Positions 9,069 through 18,592 of a stretch of DNA of 64,000 nt are shown here, piece after piece (positions within the stretch are counted from its first letter, which is position 1; every line of letters begins with the position of its first letter). Source of the stretch: Albidovulum sp. (GTDB lineage Bacteria > Pseudomonadota > Alphaproteobacteria > Rhodobacterales > Rhodobacteraceae); the NCBI GenBank assembly GCA_030837785.1, contig JAUQYA010000083.1:1-64000 (forward strand), written 5' to 3'. A model generated the notes under the pieces. That model saw only the letters and a list, made by a program, of their open reading frames with translations, was not told where the DNA came from and searched no databases. The position numbers were made by a program, and so were the translations under genes.

Positions 9069-10106
9069 ATGTCCGCCATGAGGCGCAATGGGGCGGGGTT
9101 GCGGCCCTGCCGATGGATTGCCGCGGCGGCGTTCGCCGTGCTGCCGGGCTGGGCCGGTGCGGCGACGCTGACCGTGTCGCCGATCACGTTCGACGCCGGC
9201 CCCGGCTACAGCATGACCGCCACCGGCACGATCACGACCGGTGCTGCGCCGGGGTCGATCAGCGACTGGTCGATCAGCGACTGGTCGATCAGCGTGACGA
9301 CCCAGCAACAGCTTGGCCACTATTCCGGCGCGAACACGCAGGCGCAGGTGTCGGGCGTCGCCGTTTCGGGCGGCGGTATGTCTGTCGCCACCTCGCCTGA
9401 TCCGGCGAACACCGACGGCGGCTATCTGACGTTTCGCTCGCCGAATCCCTATCTGGATTTCGGGGTGACGCTGGCCGACTTTACCGGCGCGTACGCGGCC
9501 AGCGGGCAGGCGATGTACATGATGGGCGGGACTTTCGACTTTCTCGATCTCGGCGGGCCGGCGGGGCCGTCCTTCCAGGTTGCCACCGCGCTGTCCGGAG
9601 GCTCGATCTTCACGCTCGACCCGCTCAGCTTTTCGGGTGGCGTGACGGTCACGGGAACGATCACGACCGATGGGACCACCGGCTCGCTCGGGCTGGCCAA
9701 CATCCTTTCGTGGGACATCTACGTCAACCAGACGACGGTCGACCTGTTTGATTCCACCAACAGCGTGGTGACGTCGGCGATTCTCGGGATCGCGCCGAAC
9801 GGCCAGGACCTGACCGTGAACAACCCCGGCGGCTATCTCGGCTTTTCCAAGCCGCCGCTCGGCGGCCGGGCCCACAGCCTGGTTCTTGCCGATTTCACCG
9901 ATCCCGCGGCGCCGCAGGGACAGGCGGCCTACATGCAGGGCAGGCTCCAGTACCTGACCGTGCCGCTCGGCGCCGGGCGGGGTCCGTGGGCGGTTACCGG
10001 GGGTGCGCCGATCGCCCCTGTGCCCCTGCCGGCCGCGCTGCCGGCGCTTGCGGGGGCCATCGGCCTGCTGGGCCTGATCGGGCGCCGGCGGGCGCGACCG
10101 GCCTGA
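9069..10106 (+). CDS. Exported VPLPA-CTERM protein with a duplicated beta-rich domain
   Basis: Unknown function. The 345-residue product has a signal peptide (basic start, hydrophobic segment ending PGWAGAAT near residue 32). It ends with a sorting-type tail: VPLPAALPAL, a hydrophobic stretch, then RRRARPA. That VPLPA variant of the PEP-CTERM signal is known from Rhodobacterales and implies processing by an exosortase-like enzyme, not encoded here. The body is two homologous halves (about 33-165 and 180-305). Shared elements are xxSPITFDAG / LDPLSFSGG, GTITT, PGGYLxF and LADFTxxxAxxGQAxYMxGxxxxL. A GAGGAGG site precedes the chosen ATG. It stands alone, between polA and a convergent DUF1285 gene. 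Confidence 0.8.
   Translation: MSAMRRNGAGLRPCRWIAAAAFAVLPGWAGAATLTVSPITFDAGPGYSMTATGTITTGAAPGSISDWSISDWSISVTTQQQLGHYSGANTQAQVSGVAVSGGGMSVATSPDPANTDGGYLTFRSPNPYLDFGVTLADFTGAYAASGQAMYMMGGTFDFLDLGGPAGPSFQVATALSGGSIFTLDPLSFSGGVTVTGTITTDGTTGSLGLANILSWDIYVNQTTVDLFDSTNSVVTSAILGIAPNGQDLTVNNPGGYLGFSKPPLGGRAHSLVLADFTDPAAPQGQAAYMQGRLQYLTVPLGAGRGPWAVTGGAPIAPVPLPAALPALAGAIGLLGLIGRRRARPA
9255..9294 (+). repeat. 15-bp in-frame tandem repeat (ISDWS)
   Basis: Two exact copies of TCGATCAGCGACTGG followed by 10 bp of a third, encoding ISDWS-ISDWS-IS in the VPLPA-CTERM protein. The second half of the protein has the equivalent stretch once only (ILSWDIYV), so the repeat looks like a local expansion within the first domain. 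Confidence 0.9.
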
Positions 10107-10110
10107 CGGC

Positions 10111-10121
10111 GGGGGGGGGGG
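10111..10121. repeat. Homopolymeric G(11) tract between convergent genes
   Basis: Eleven consecutive G start five bases after the stop codon of the VPLPA-CTERM gene and about 100 bp before the end of the convergent DUF1285 gene. It is outside both reading frames. The remaining intergenic sequence up to 10223 shows nothing else recognisable. Confidence 0.9.
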
Positions 10122-10223
10122 TAACCCGGCCGGGCATTCCGGCGACGGTCGACGACCGGTCGGGCCGGGCAGGTCTCTCGCTGCCGCGAAACAGAATCGT
10201 CAGCTTCACCGCGTGGCGGGGCC

Positions 10224-10823
10224 TCAGGCGAGGTCGGCCGAGGGGATGACCGGGAAGAAGGTGGCCCCCGACCAGAGGCCGAACCAGCGCGTGCCCTCGT
10301 GGTTCTCGTGGGTGCCGATCTCGACCAGGCGGTAGAAGGTCTTGCGGTCGATCAGCGCCTCGAGGTTGGCGCGGACGAGGACGTAGGGCGAGGGCTCGCC
10401 GGTCCCGGGGTCCCGGACGACGCGGATCGGGTGGTCGGGGCCGGCCGTTACCATGTCCTCGACATTGGTGGTGAAGGTGATCCGCTGGTCGCGGCCCCGG
10501 CCCTCCACCTCGGCATCGACGGCGACGAAGGGCGCGTCCACGACGCGGATGCCGACCTTCTCCACCGGGGTGACGAGGAAATAGTCGGCGCCGTCCTTGC
10601 GGATGATCGAGGAGAAGAGCTTCACGAGCGCATGCCGGCCGATCGGCGTGCCGAGGTAGAACCAGGTGCCGTCGCGGCGGATCTCCATGTCGAGGTCGCC
10701 GCAGAAGGGCGGGTTCCAGAGGTGCACCGGCGCCGGCCCCTTCCTGCCGGCGGCGCGGGCGGCGGCTGCGAGGTTTTCCGCCGAGGGCTTCACGTTCAAT
10801 TGTCCGGTTTCCGTTTTCGCCAT
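10224..10823 (-). CDS. DUF1285 family protein
   Basis: Conserved protein of unknown function. The 199-residue product has no signal peptide or membrane helix. It carries family landmarks such as PVHLWNPPFCGDLDMEIRRDG near the N-terminus, WFYLGTPIGR, FVTPVEKV-like (FLVTPVEKVGIRVVDAPF) and a C-terminal half ending GLWSGATFFPV. DUF1285 proteins are small soluble beta-rich proteins without an assigned activity. It is divergently transcribed from the MoxR operon, with 63 bp between the start codons, so the two probably share a promoter region; this arrangement is the only clue to a link. Confidence 0.9.
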   Translation of the reverse strand: MAKTETGQLNVKPSAENLAAAARAAGRKGPAPVHLWNPPFCGDLDMEIRRDGTWFYLGTPIGRHALVKLFSSIIRKDGADYFLVTPVEKVGIRVVDAPFVAVDAEVEGRGRDQRITFTTNVEDMVTAGPDHPIRVVRDPGTGEPSPYVLVRANLEALIDRKTFYRLVEIGTHENHEGTRWFGLWSGATFFPVIPSADLA

Positions 10824-10886
10824 TGGTGCGGGCCCCGATTTCTGCCTTTATGCTGGCAAGTCTATACCGAGGAAGGAGCGCTTGTC

Positions 10887-11887
<1,001 letters not shown>

Positions 11888-11891
<4 letters not shown>

Positions 11892-12796
11892 GCGGCGCCC
11901 AGACCTCCGCGGCCCAGACCTCCGCCCGTCCGGCGGGGCTGAGGCGCAGTGCCGAGGCGCTGGCCGCCACGCTGCCGCCGCTCCTGGCCGATGCGCGGCA
12001 CCTGGCGGCGACGGTGCAACTCGGCCAGCACGGACGGCGGCGGTCGGGCATGGGCGACGAGTTCTGGCAGTATCGCGCGGCGCACGCCGGCGACGAGGCC
12101 CGGGCGATCGACTGGCGCCGGTCGGGCCGGGCCGACCAGCAGTTCGTGCGCGAGAAGGAATGGCAGGCGGCGCAGTCGGTGCATCTCTGGGTCGATGACG
12201 CGCGGTCGATGGAGTTCACCGGCGATCCCGGGCGGCAGGCCAAGGCCGACCGCGCGCGGCTTCTGGCGCTGGCGGTCGCGGTCCTGCTGATCCGCGCGGG
12301 CGAACGGGTGGGGCTTGCGGACGGGATCGCGCCGCCGCGGTCGGGCGAGGTCCAGCTTCTGAGGCTGTCGGAGGCGCTGACCCGGCCCGCCGGGCAGGCC
12401 GACTACGGCGCGCCCGAGGCGCGGGCGATCCTGCCCGGCGCGCGCGCGCTCTTCCTGTCGGACTTCCTCGGCGATACCGTCCCGGTCGAGGCTGCGCTGG
12501 CGATCGCCGCCGACAAGGGGGTGACCGGCGTCCTGATGCAGGTCAACGACCCGGTCGAGGAAGCCTTCCCCTTCGAGGGGCGGACGATCTTCGAGAGCAT
12601 GGGCGGCACGCTGTCCCACGAGACCCGCAAGGCGGGCGACCTGCGCGACCGCTACCGTGCCCGGCTGGCCGAGCGGCGGGCGCGGCTGAGCGACCTCGCG
12701 CGCAAGGCGGGATGGCTCTTTGCCACCCATCACACCGGCGATCCGGCGCAGGGCGCGCTCCTTTGGCTTTACGCCGCGCTCAGGAAGGACGGCTGA
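11888..12796 (+). CDS. DUF58 domain protein (MoxR partner)
   Basis: DUF58 proteins accompany MoxR ATPases and often hold a degenerate VWA fold; their biochemical role is unsettled. The 302-residue product shows the hallmark block FWQYRAAHAGDEARAIDWRRS near residues 57-77. The following segment VHLWVDDARSMEF occupies the place of the VWA metal site but lacks a good DxSxS. No membrane segment is evident. The first codons contain a 15-bp tandem duplication (AQTSA twice, 11897-11926). The start overlaps the moxR stop and its stop overlaps the next start (TGATG), so the three are translationally coupled. Confidence 0.9.
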
Positions 12797-15615
12797 TGCT
12801 GATCCTCGGCCCCATCGGCTTCACCGCGCCCTGGCTCCTCTGGGGCCTTGCCGTGCTGCCGGTGCTGTGGCTGCTGCTGCGCGCGATCCCGCCGGCGCCG
12901 ATCCGGCGGCGGTTCCCGGGCGTGGCGCTTCTCCTCGGCCTTGCCGACGAGACGCAGGTGGCCGAGCGGACGCCGTGGTGGCTGCTGCTCCTGCGGATGC
13001 TGGCGGTGGCGGCGATCATCCTCGGCTTCGCCGGGCCGGTGCTGAACCCCGAGGTGAAGCCCGCCGGCCGCGGGCCGCTGATGATCCTTGCCGATGCAAG
13101 CTGGGCCTCGGCGGGCGACTGGACGCAGACCGCCGCGCGGCTCGCGGCGGCGGTGGACGAGGCCGGCCGCGCCGGGCGCAGCGTCGCGGTGGTCGCGCTC
13201 ACCGACGTGCCCGCCGGCGGGCCGACGTTCGCCGCCGCCGATGCCGTCGCCCCGGCGCTGCCCTCGGTGCAGCCGAAGCCGTGGGAGCCTTCGGCGGCGG
13301 ACATGGCGGCGCTTGCCGCGAGCCTGCCCGAAGGCGGGTTCGACACGCTCTGGCTTTCGGACGGGATCGCGCGCGAGGGGCGCGGGGCGCTCCTCGACGC
13401 GGTCCGCGGGCATGGCGCGGTGACGGCGGTCGAGGCGCCGCGCGGGGCGCTCGCGCTTGCCCCTTCGGTCTACGAGGGCGGTGCCGTCTCGGCGCCGATG
13501 CTCCGGGCGCGGGCCGACGGGCCGGGCGCGGCCGAGGTCGTGGCGCGCGGGCTCGACCCGGCGGGGATCGAGCGCGAGCTGGCACGCGCCCCGGCCGCCT
13601 TCGCCCCCGGCGAGGGGCGCGTCGTGGCGACCTTCGATCTGCCGCCGGAGCTTCGCAACCGCCTGACCCGCTTCGAGATCGCCGGCGAGACGAGCGCCGG
13701 GGCGGTGACGCTGGCCGATGACGCGCTGAAGCGGCGCAAGGTGGCGATCATCACCGGCGGCGCGGCGCGCGAGGGGCTGGAGCTTCTGGCCCCCGACCAC
13801 TACCTGCGGCAGGCGCTGGTGCCCACCGCCGACGTCATCGAAGGCACGATCGGCGACGTGATCATGGCCAACCCGGACGTGATCATCCTCGCCGACGTCG
13901 CCAAGGTGGCCGAGGAGCCGTCGCTGACCGAGTGGATGGAAAAGGGCGGCCTGCTGGTCCGCTTCGCCGGTCCGCATCTGGCCGCCTCCGACGTCGGGCG
14001 CGACACGCTCGACCCGCTCCTGCCGGTGCGGCTCAGGATCGGCGGGCGGTCGGTCGGCGGCACCATGAGCTGGGGGGAGCCGAAGGCGCTCGCCCCGTTC
14101 GCCGAGGGCTCGCCCTTCGCCGGGTTGGTGCCGCCCGCCGACGTCTCGGTCAGCGCGCAGGTTCTGGCCCAGCCGGGTCCGGACCTGGCGGCGGCGACGA
14201 TCGCCATGCTGGCCGATGGCACGCCCCTTGTCACCCGCAGGGCCATCGGCGACGGGCAGGTGGTGCTGTTCCACGTCTCGGCCAATGCCGAATGGACCAG
14301 CCTGCCGCTCTCCGGCCTCTTCGTGCAGATGCTGGAACGGCTCGCAATCTCGTCGAAGGCGGCGCGGTCGGAACCGGCCGACCTTGCCGGCACGGTCTGG
14401 ACCGCCGAGCGGGTGCTCGACGCCTTCGGCACGCTCGGAGAAGCGGGGGGCCTGGCCGGCGTTCCGGGCGAGCGGCTGGCCGATGCGCTGGCTGGGGCGC
14501 AGGTCGGCCCGGAGATGCCGCCGGGGCTCTATGCCTCGGGCGACCGGCGGCTCGCGGTCAACATCATCGCCGCCGACCGGGTGCTGGCGCCGGCCGAATG
14601 GCCCGCGGGCGTCATCGTGGAAGGTCTGGCCGTGGCCCGCGAACAGCCGCTCAAGGGCTGGGTGCTGGCGGTGGCGCTGGCGCTGCTCGTCATCGACCTC
14701 CTGGCCTCGATGGTGCTGGGCGGACGGCTTCGGGGCGCGCGCGCCGGGGTCGCGGCGCTTGCGCTCGCCACCCTCGTCCCCGTCCTCGTCCCCGTCCTCG
14801 TCCCGGGCCTCGTCGCCGTCCTCGTGCCGGGCCGCGCCGGTGCCGCCGAGGGGCCGCTGGAGGACAAGATCCTCCGCGCGGCCGGAAACGTCGTGCTGGC
14901 CCATGTGCTGACCGGCGATGCCGAAACCGACCGGGTGGCGGAAGCCGGGCTCTGGGGCCTGTCGGAGACGCTTTTCGCCCGCACCTCGGTCGAGCCCGTG
15001 GAACCCCAGGGCGTGGACCTCGAGACCGATGAACTGTCGGTCTACACCTTCCTGTACTGGCCGGTCACCGCGACCCAGCCCGCGCCCTCGCCGGCGGCCT
15101 ACGCCAAGCTCAACCGCTATCTCCATTCCGGCGGCATGATCCTGTTTGACACCCGCGACGCCGATGTCGCCGGGTTCGGCGCGGCCTCGCCCGAGGGGCG
15201 GCGGCTTCAGGCGCTGGCAGCACCGCTCGACATTCCGCCGCTGGAGCCGATTCCGCGCGACCATGTTCTGACACGGAGCTTCTACCTGATCCAGGATTTC
15301 CCCGGCCGGTTCGACGGCCGCGCGATCTGGGTGGAGGCGGCGCCGCCCGATGCCGAGCTTGCCGAGGGGATGCCGTTCCGCAACCTCAACGACGGCGTGA
15401 CGCCGGTCGTCATCGGCGGCAACGACTGGGCGCGCGCCTGGGCGGTCGACGACCAGAACCGGCCGATGTTCCCGGTGGGCCGCGGCCTCGGCGGAGAGCG
15501 TCAGCGCGAGATTTCCTACCGCTTCGGCGTCAACCTCGTGATGCATGTGCTGACCGGCAACTACAAATCCGACCAGGTTCATGTGCCGGCGCTCCTGGAA
15601 AGGCTCGGGCAATGA
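12796..15615 (+). CDS. DUF4159 domain membrane protein with BatA-like N-terminus
   Basis: Large inner-membrane protein of unknown activity, 939 residues. The N-terminus (GPIGFTAPWLLWGLAVLPVLWLLL, then a second helix near residue 70) resembles the BatA N-terminal region. A VWA-like domain follows with a degenerate metal site (ILADASWASA). A middle amidotransferase-like region is followed by two hydrophobic segments near 617-640 and 650-680. The C-terminal 230 residues are a DUF4159 domain (LYWPVTAT, GGMILFDTRDADV, ISYRFGVNLVMHVLTGNYKSDQ). The second hydrophobic segment is built of 12-bp repeats. It overlaps DUF58 upstream and the next gene downstream (ATGA). Together with MoxR and DUF58 this resembles the Bat/aerotolerance-type membrane systems. 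Confidence 0.88.
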   Translation: MLILGPIGFTAPWLLWGLAVLPVLWLLLRAIPPAPIRRRFPGVALLLGLADETQVAERTPWWLLLLRMLAVAAIILGFAGPVLNPEVKPAGRGPLMILADASWASAGDWTQTAARLAAAVDEAGRAGRSVAVVALTDVPAGGPTFAAADAVAPALPSVQPKPWEPSAADMAALAASLPEGGFDTLWLSDGIAREGRGALLDAVRGHGAVTAVEAPRGALALAPSVYEGGAVSAPMLRARADGPGAAEVVARGLDPAGIERELARAPAAFAPGEGRVVATFDLPPELRNRLTRFEIAGETSAGAVTLADDALKRRKVAIITGGAAREGLELLAPDHYLRQALVPTADVIEGTIGDVIMANPDVIILADVAKVAEEPSLTEWMEKGGLLVRFAGPHLAASDVGRDTLDPLLPVRLRIGGRSVGGTMSWGEPKALAPFAEGSPFAGLVPPADVSVSAQVLAQPGPDLAAATIAMLADGTPLVTRRAIGDGQVVLFHVSANAEWTSLPLSGLFVQMLERLAISSKAARSEPADLAGTVWTAERVLDAFGTLGEAGGLAGVPGERLADALAGAQVGPEMPPGLYASGDRRLAVNIIAADRVLAPAEWPAGVIVEGLAVAREQPLKGWVLAVALALLVIDLLASMVLGGRLRGARAGVAALALATLVPVLVPVLVPGLVAVLVPGRAGAAEGPLEDKILRAAGNVVLAHVLTGDAETDRVAEAGLWGLSETLFARTSVEPVEPQGVDLETDELSVYTFLYWPVTATQPAPSPAAYAKLNRYLHSGGMILFDTRDADVAGFGAASPEGRRLQALAAPLDIPPLEPIPRDHVLTRSFYLIQDFPGRFDGRAIWVEAAPPDAELAEGMPFRNLNDGVTPVVIGGNDWARAWAVDDQNRPMFPVGRGLGGERQREISYRFGVNLVMHVLTGNYKSDQVHVPALLERLGQ
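14773..14832 (+). repeat. Five 12-bp tandem units coding a hydrophobic LVPV repeat
   Basis: Two exact CTCGTCCCCGTC units followed by three variants encode LVPV-LVPV-LVPG-LVAV-LVPG in the DUF4159 protein, just ahead of GRAGAAEG. The repeat forms most of one hydrophobic segment, so unit number changes its length in frame by four residues at a time. Confidence 0.9.
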
Positions 15616-17702
15616 CGGCGACGGGGCAGGTGATCTTCGACCCGCTGCTGCCCTGGCCGGTGCTCTGGGCCCTGGCGGCTGCCGCCGTCCTCGTCGCGGG
15701 CCTTGCGCTCTGGCGCGGGCTCTCGGGCTGGTGGCTGCGGGCGCTGGCGGCGGCGGCGCTTCTGGCCGCCATCGCCCAGCCCTCGCTGCAAAGCGAGGAG
15801 CGGCGGCCGCTTTCCGACATCGTGATCCTCGTCGTCGACGAAAGTGCGAGCCAGAAGATCGGCGACCGGCCGGACCAGACCGCCGCGGCGGTGGCGCGGA
15901 TCGAGGCCGAGGTGGCGGCGCTGCCGAACACCGAACTGCGCAAGATCACCCTCGGCGACGGCGCGAAGGACGCGGGCACGCTGGCCATGACCGCGCTGGC
16001 GCAGGCGCTGGCCGAGGAGCCGCGCGCGCGGGTCGCCGGAGCGATCCTCGTCAGCGACGGGCAGGTCCACGATCTCGGTCTCGCGCCGGCGCTGCCCGCG
16101 CCCCTGAACGTGCTTCTGACCGGGCACGCGGCCGACTGGGACCGGCGGCTGATGATCAAGACCGCGCCCGCCTTCGGCATCATCGGCGAGCCGCTGACGC
16201 TGACGCTCAGGATCGAGGAGCAGGGGCGGATGCCGGATGCCGAAGCCGGCCGTCCGGTCGAGCTGGCCATCGCCATCGACGGCGGCGAGCCGCAGCGGGT
16301 GACCGTGCCCACGGGCCGCGACCTCGACCTGCCGCTGACGCTGTCGCACGGCGGGCAGAACCTCGTCCAGCTGACGCTCGAGACCGCCGAGGGGGAACTG
16401 ACCGACCGCAACAACGCGGCCGTGGTGCAGATCAACGGGGTGCGCGACCGGCTCAGGGTGCTCCTGGTCTCGGGCGAGCCCTATGCCGGCGAGCGGACCT
16501 GGCGGAACCTTCTCAAGTCCGACAGCGCGGTGGACCTGGTCCACTTCACCATTCTGCGCCCGCCCGACAAGCAGGACGGCGTGCCGGTATCGGAGCTGTC
16601 GCTGATCGCGTTTCCGACGCGGGAGCTGTTCGTCGAGAAGATCGACGAATTCGACCTGATCATCTTCGACCGCTACCGGTTGCGGGGCATCCTGCCCGCG
16701 GCCTATCTCGACAACATCCGCGACTATGTGCTGGGCGGGGGTGCGGTGCTGGTGGCGGCCGGGCCGGACTATGCCTCGGCCGAAAGCCTCTATCATTCGG
16801 GCCTGGGCGACATCCTGCCGGCGCGGCCGACGGCACGGGTCATCGAGGCGCCATTCCTGCCGCGCGTCTCGGCGCTGGGCGAACGCCATCCGGTGACCGA
16901 GGGGCTCGAGTCCTTCGCGCCGGAGGGCGGCGGAGCGGGCAAGCCGGGGGTACCCGCCTGGGGCCGCTGGACCCGCTATGTGGAGCTTGCCGGGGCGGAC
17001 GGGCAGGTGGTGATGGAGGGCCCCGACAAGGCGCCGCTCCTGCTTCTCAAACGGGCGGGAGAGGGGCGCGTGGCGCTTCTCGCCTCGGACCAGGCCTGGC
17101 TCTGGGCGCGCGGCTTCGAGGGCGGCGGGCCGCAGCTCGAGCTTCTCAGGCGGCTCGCGCACTGGATGATGAAGGAACCCGACCTCGAGGAGGAGGCGCT
17201 GACCGCGACCGCCGAGGGCAACATGCTGACGATCACCCGGCGGACGCTGGGCGAGGGCGGGCGCGAGGTGACGGTGACGGCGCCGGACGGGTCATCGACG
17301 CAGCTTGCCCTGACCGAGGTCGCGCCGGGGCGCCACCAGGCGACTTTCGCGGCCTCCGACCTCGGGCTCTACCGGATTTCGGACGGAGAGCTGGAGCGCG
17401 TGACCGCCCTTGGCCCCGCCAGCCCGCGGGAGTTCGAGGACGCCATCGCCTCGGCCACGCCGCTCGATCCCGTGGTCGGGCCCACGAACGGCGGCTTCGT
17501 CGCGGTCGAGGACGGATTGCCCGATGTCCGCGCCGTGCGCGAAGGCCGGCCGGCGGCGGGCCGCGGATGGATCGGCATCACGCCGCGGGGCGCCTATCAG
17601 ACGACCGACATCCGTATCGCGGCGCTCTTGCCGGCCTGGGCGTTCCTGATGATTGCCGCGGGGCTGACGATCACGGCCTGGCTCCGCGAAGGGCGGCGCT
17701 GA
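15612..17702 (+). CDS. VWA/glutamine-amidotransferase-like membrane protein of the MoxR operon
   Basis: Unknown activity; 696 residues. Two hydrophobic helices occupy about residues 14-34 and 40-58. The next domain starts with IVILVVDESASQ, a DxSxS pattern suited to a VWA metal site, near residue 77. The middle region has features of class I glutamine-amidotransferase-like folds (FDLIIFDRYRLRGILP, YVLGGGAVLVAAGPDYAS). The end has another helix (LLPAWAFLMIAAGLTITAW) and a short basic tail. It overlaps the DUF4159 gene by four bases (ATGA) and is the last gene of the operon. The paired VWA-like proteins suggest a membrane complex served by MoxR; its target is not visible. Confidence 0.85.
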   Translation: MTATGQVIFDPLLPWPVLWALAAAAVLVAGLALWRGLSGWWLRALAAAALLAAIAQPSLQSEERRPLSDIVILVVDESASQKIGDRPDQTAAAVARIEAEVAALPNTELRKITLGDGAKDAGTLAMTALAQALAEEPRARVAGAILVSDGQVHDLGLAPALPAPLNVLLTGHAADWDRRLMIKTAPAFGIIGEPLTLTLRIEEQGRMPDAEAGRPVELAIAIDGGEPQRVTVPTGRDLDLPLTLSHGGQNLVQLTLETAEGELTDRNNAAVVQINGVRDRLRVLLVSGEPYAGERTWRNLLKSDSAVDLVHFTILRPPDKQDGVPVSELSLIAFPTRELFVEKIDEFDLIIFDRYRLRGILPAAYLDNIRDYVLGGGAVLVAAGPDYASAESLYHSGLGDILPARPTARVIEAPFLPRVSALGERHPVTEGLESFAPEGGGAGKPGVPAWGRWTRYVELAGADGQVVMEGPDKAPLLLLKRAGEGRVALLASDQAWLWARGFEGGGPQLELLRRLAHWMMKEPDLEEEALTATAEGNMLTITRRTLGEGGREVTVTAPDGSSTQLALTEVAPGRHQATFAASDLGLYRISDGELERVTALGPASPREFEDAIASATPLDPVVGPTNGGFVAVEDGLPDVRAVREGRPAAGRGWIGITPRGAYQTTDIRIAALLPAWAFLMIAAGLTITAWLREGRR

Positions 17703-17768
17703 CCCCCGAGCGGATCCGGCAGCGGAGCCGGCCGACCCCTTCGGCAGCACCGATCCGAGGTGGCGGAG

Positions 17769-17969
17769 TCAGAGCGGCACGTTGTCCCAGAGCGCCTCGG
17801 CATCGTTGCACAGGGTCAGCAACCGAAGCTGCGCGCGACGCTGTTCCGGCGTCGCCTTGTCACCGAAGGTCTCGCGCAGCTTGCCCTTCAGCTCTTCGGC
17901 GCGTTCCGGATTGGCGAGGAGATCGTCGACAAACAGGTCAATCTCGTCACGACGTTGCGTCTGGCCCAT
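17769..17969 (-). CDS. Small acidic conserved protein, 66 aa
   Basis: Unknown function. The 66-residue product is highly charged and predicted helical (DEIDLFVDDLLANPERAEELKGKLRETF), with a C-terminal stretch ending LCNDAEALWDNVPL. A GGGAGGATG site lies directly ahead of the ATG, and codon use looks like that of its neighbours, which supports a real gene. It is convergent with the MoxR operon (66 bp apart). An inverted repeat lies about 35-60 bp upstream of its start. Confidence 0.75.
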   Translation of the reverse strand: MGQTQRRDEIDLFVDDLLANPERAEELKGKLRETFGDKATPEQRRAQLRLLTLCNDAEALWDNVPL

Positions 17970-18004
17970 GACATCCTCCCGGTGAGTCGCACTTCATTGA
18001 GCAC

Positions 18005-18029
18005 GCAGTTGTGGCGGTAATGCAACTGC
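18005..18029 (-). promoter_or_regulatory. Inverted repeat upstream of the 66-aa gene
   Basis: GCAGTTG and its exact complement CAACTGC flank an 11-base spacer, 36 bp upstream of the start codon at 17969. The surroundings (about 17985-18060) are less GC-rich than the rest of the window, as expected for a promoter or operator. No regulator can be named. Confidence 0.45.
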
Positions 18030-18076
18030 TACACGAAAAAAGCGATTCTCGCCACGCCGCTGTGCCGGATATTTTC

Positions 18077-18097
18077 GCCCGGGCCCGCGCCCCGGGC
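18077..18097 (-). terminator. GC hairpin downstream of a periplasmic protein gene
   Basis: GCCCGGG pairs with CCCGGGC across a 7-base loop, 25 bp after the stop codon at 18122 (minus strand), followed on that strand by GAAAATATCC. There is no U-tract directly after the stem. It loosely resembles the hairpin plus ATATTT arrangement of the 3' elements elsewhere in this window, but lacks the AACGAAGA part. Confidence 0.4.
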
Positions 18098-18121
18098 GGC
18101 TTGCCGCCGATCCCGCCGGAA

Positions 18122-18481
18122 TCATCGGCGAAGATCGAGACGGGCCGGCATCGCCACCCAGCCGTCGAGCGTGCAGCGCGGGCGGATCAGCACGAAATCG
18201 ACCGCGTCGGGAATCGCCACGTCATCCAGGCTGCGGGTGAAGGGCTGTTCGTCGGCATGCGGATGGGACAGTTCGCGATAGCCGAGCCGGGTTCCGTCCG
18301 GTGCCAGCACCTCCCATCCGCTCGCGTAGTGGTCCCAGCCGGTATCGGGGTGGCGGAGCGTCACGAAGATGGACCATCTGCCGCCATCCCCCGCCTCTGC
18401 CCTGACGGAGACCACCTCCGGCGGATTGGCAGCTGCGGGCAGGGCGGCAAGACAGGCCAGGGCGAGCAGGGAGTGGCGCAT
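18122..18481 (-). CDS. Small predicted periplasmic protein
   Basis: Unknown function. Starting at the ATG at 18481 gives 119 residues with a clean signal peptide (MRHSLLALACLAALPAAANP, cleavage near residue 19). About 100 residues of beta-rich mature protein follow (VRAEAGDGGRWSIFVTLRHPDTGWDHYASGWEVLAPDGTRLGYREL, FVLIRPRCTLDGW). A longer in-frame start exists 13 codons upstream but would bury the signal peptide. The pattern of describing a difference in tone suggests an extracytoplasmic binding or scaffold protein, which is only a guess. It lies between the 66-aa gene and the VWA gene, all on the minus strand. Confidence 0.8.
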   Translation of the reverse strand: MRHSLLALACLAALPAAANPPEVVSVRAEAGDGGRWSIFVTLRHPDTGWDHYASGWEVLAPDGTRLGYRELSHPHADEQPFTRSLDDVAIPDAVDFVLIRPRCTLDGWVAMPARLDLRR

Positions 18482-18592
18482 GGGCGCACTGTGCCACGTC
18501 TCGCCCGCCCCGACGATCACTTTGGCGTGCCATCGACCTTCCGCCCCGCCGGGCCGGGACGGCCGCCGCCGCCCGGCAGACCGACGGCGCCG

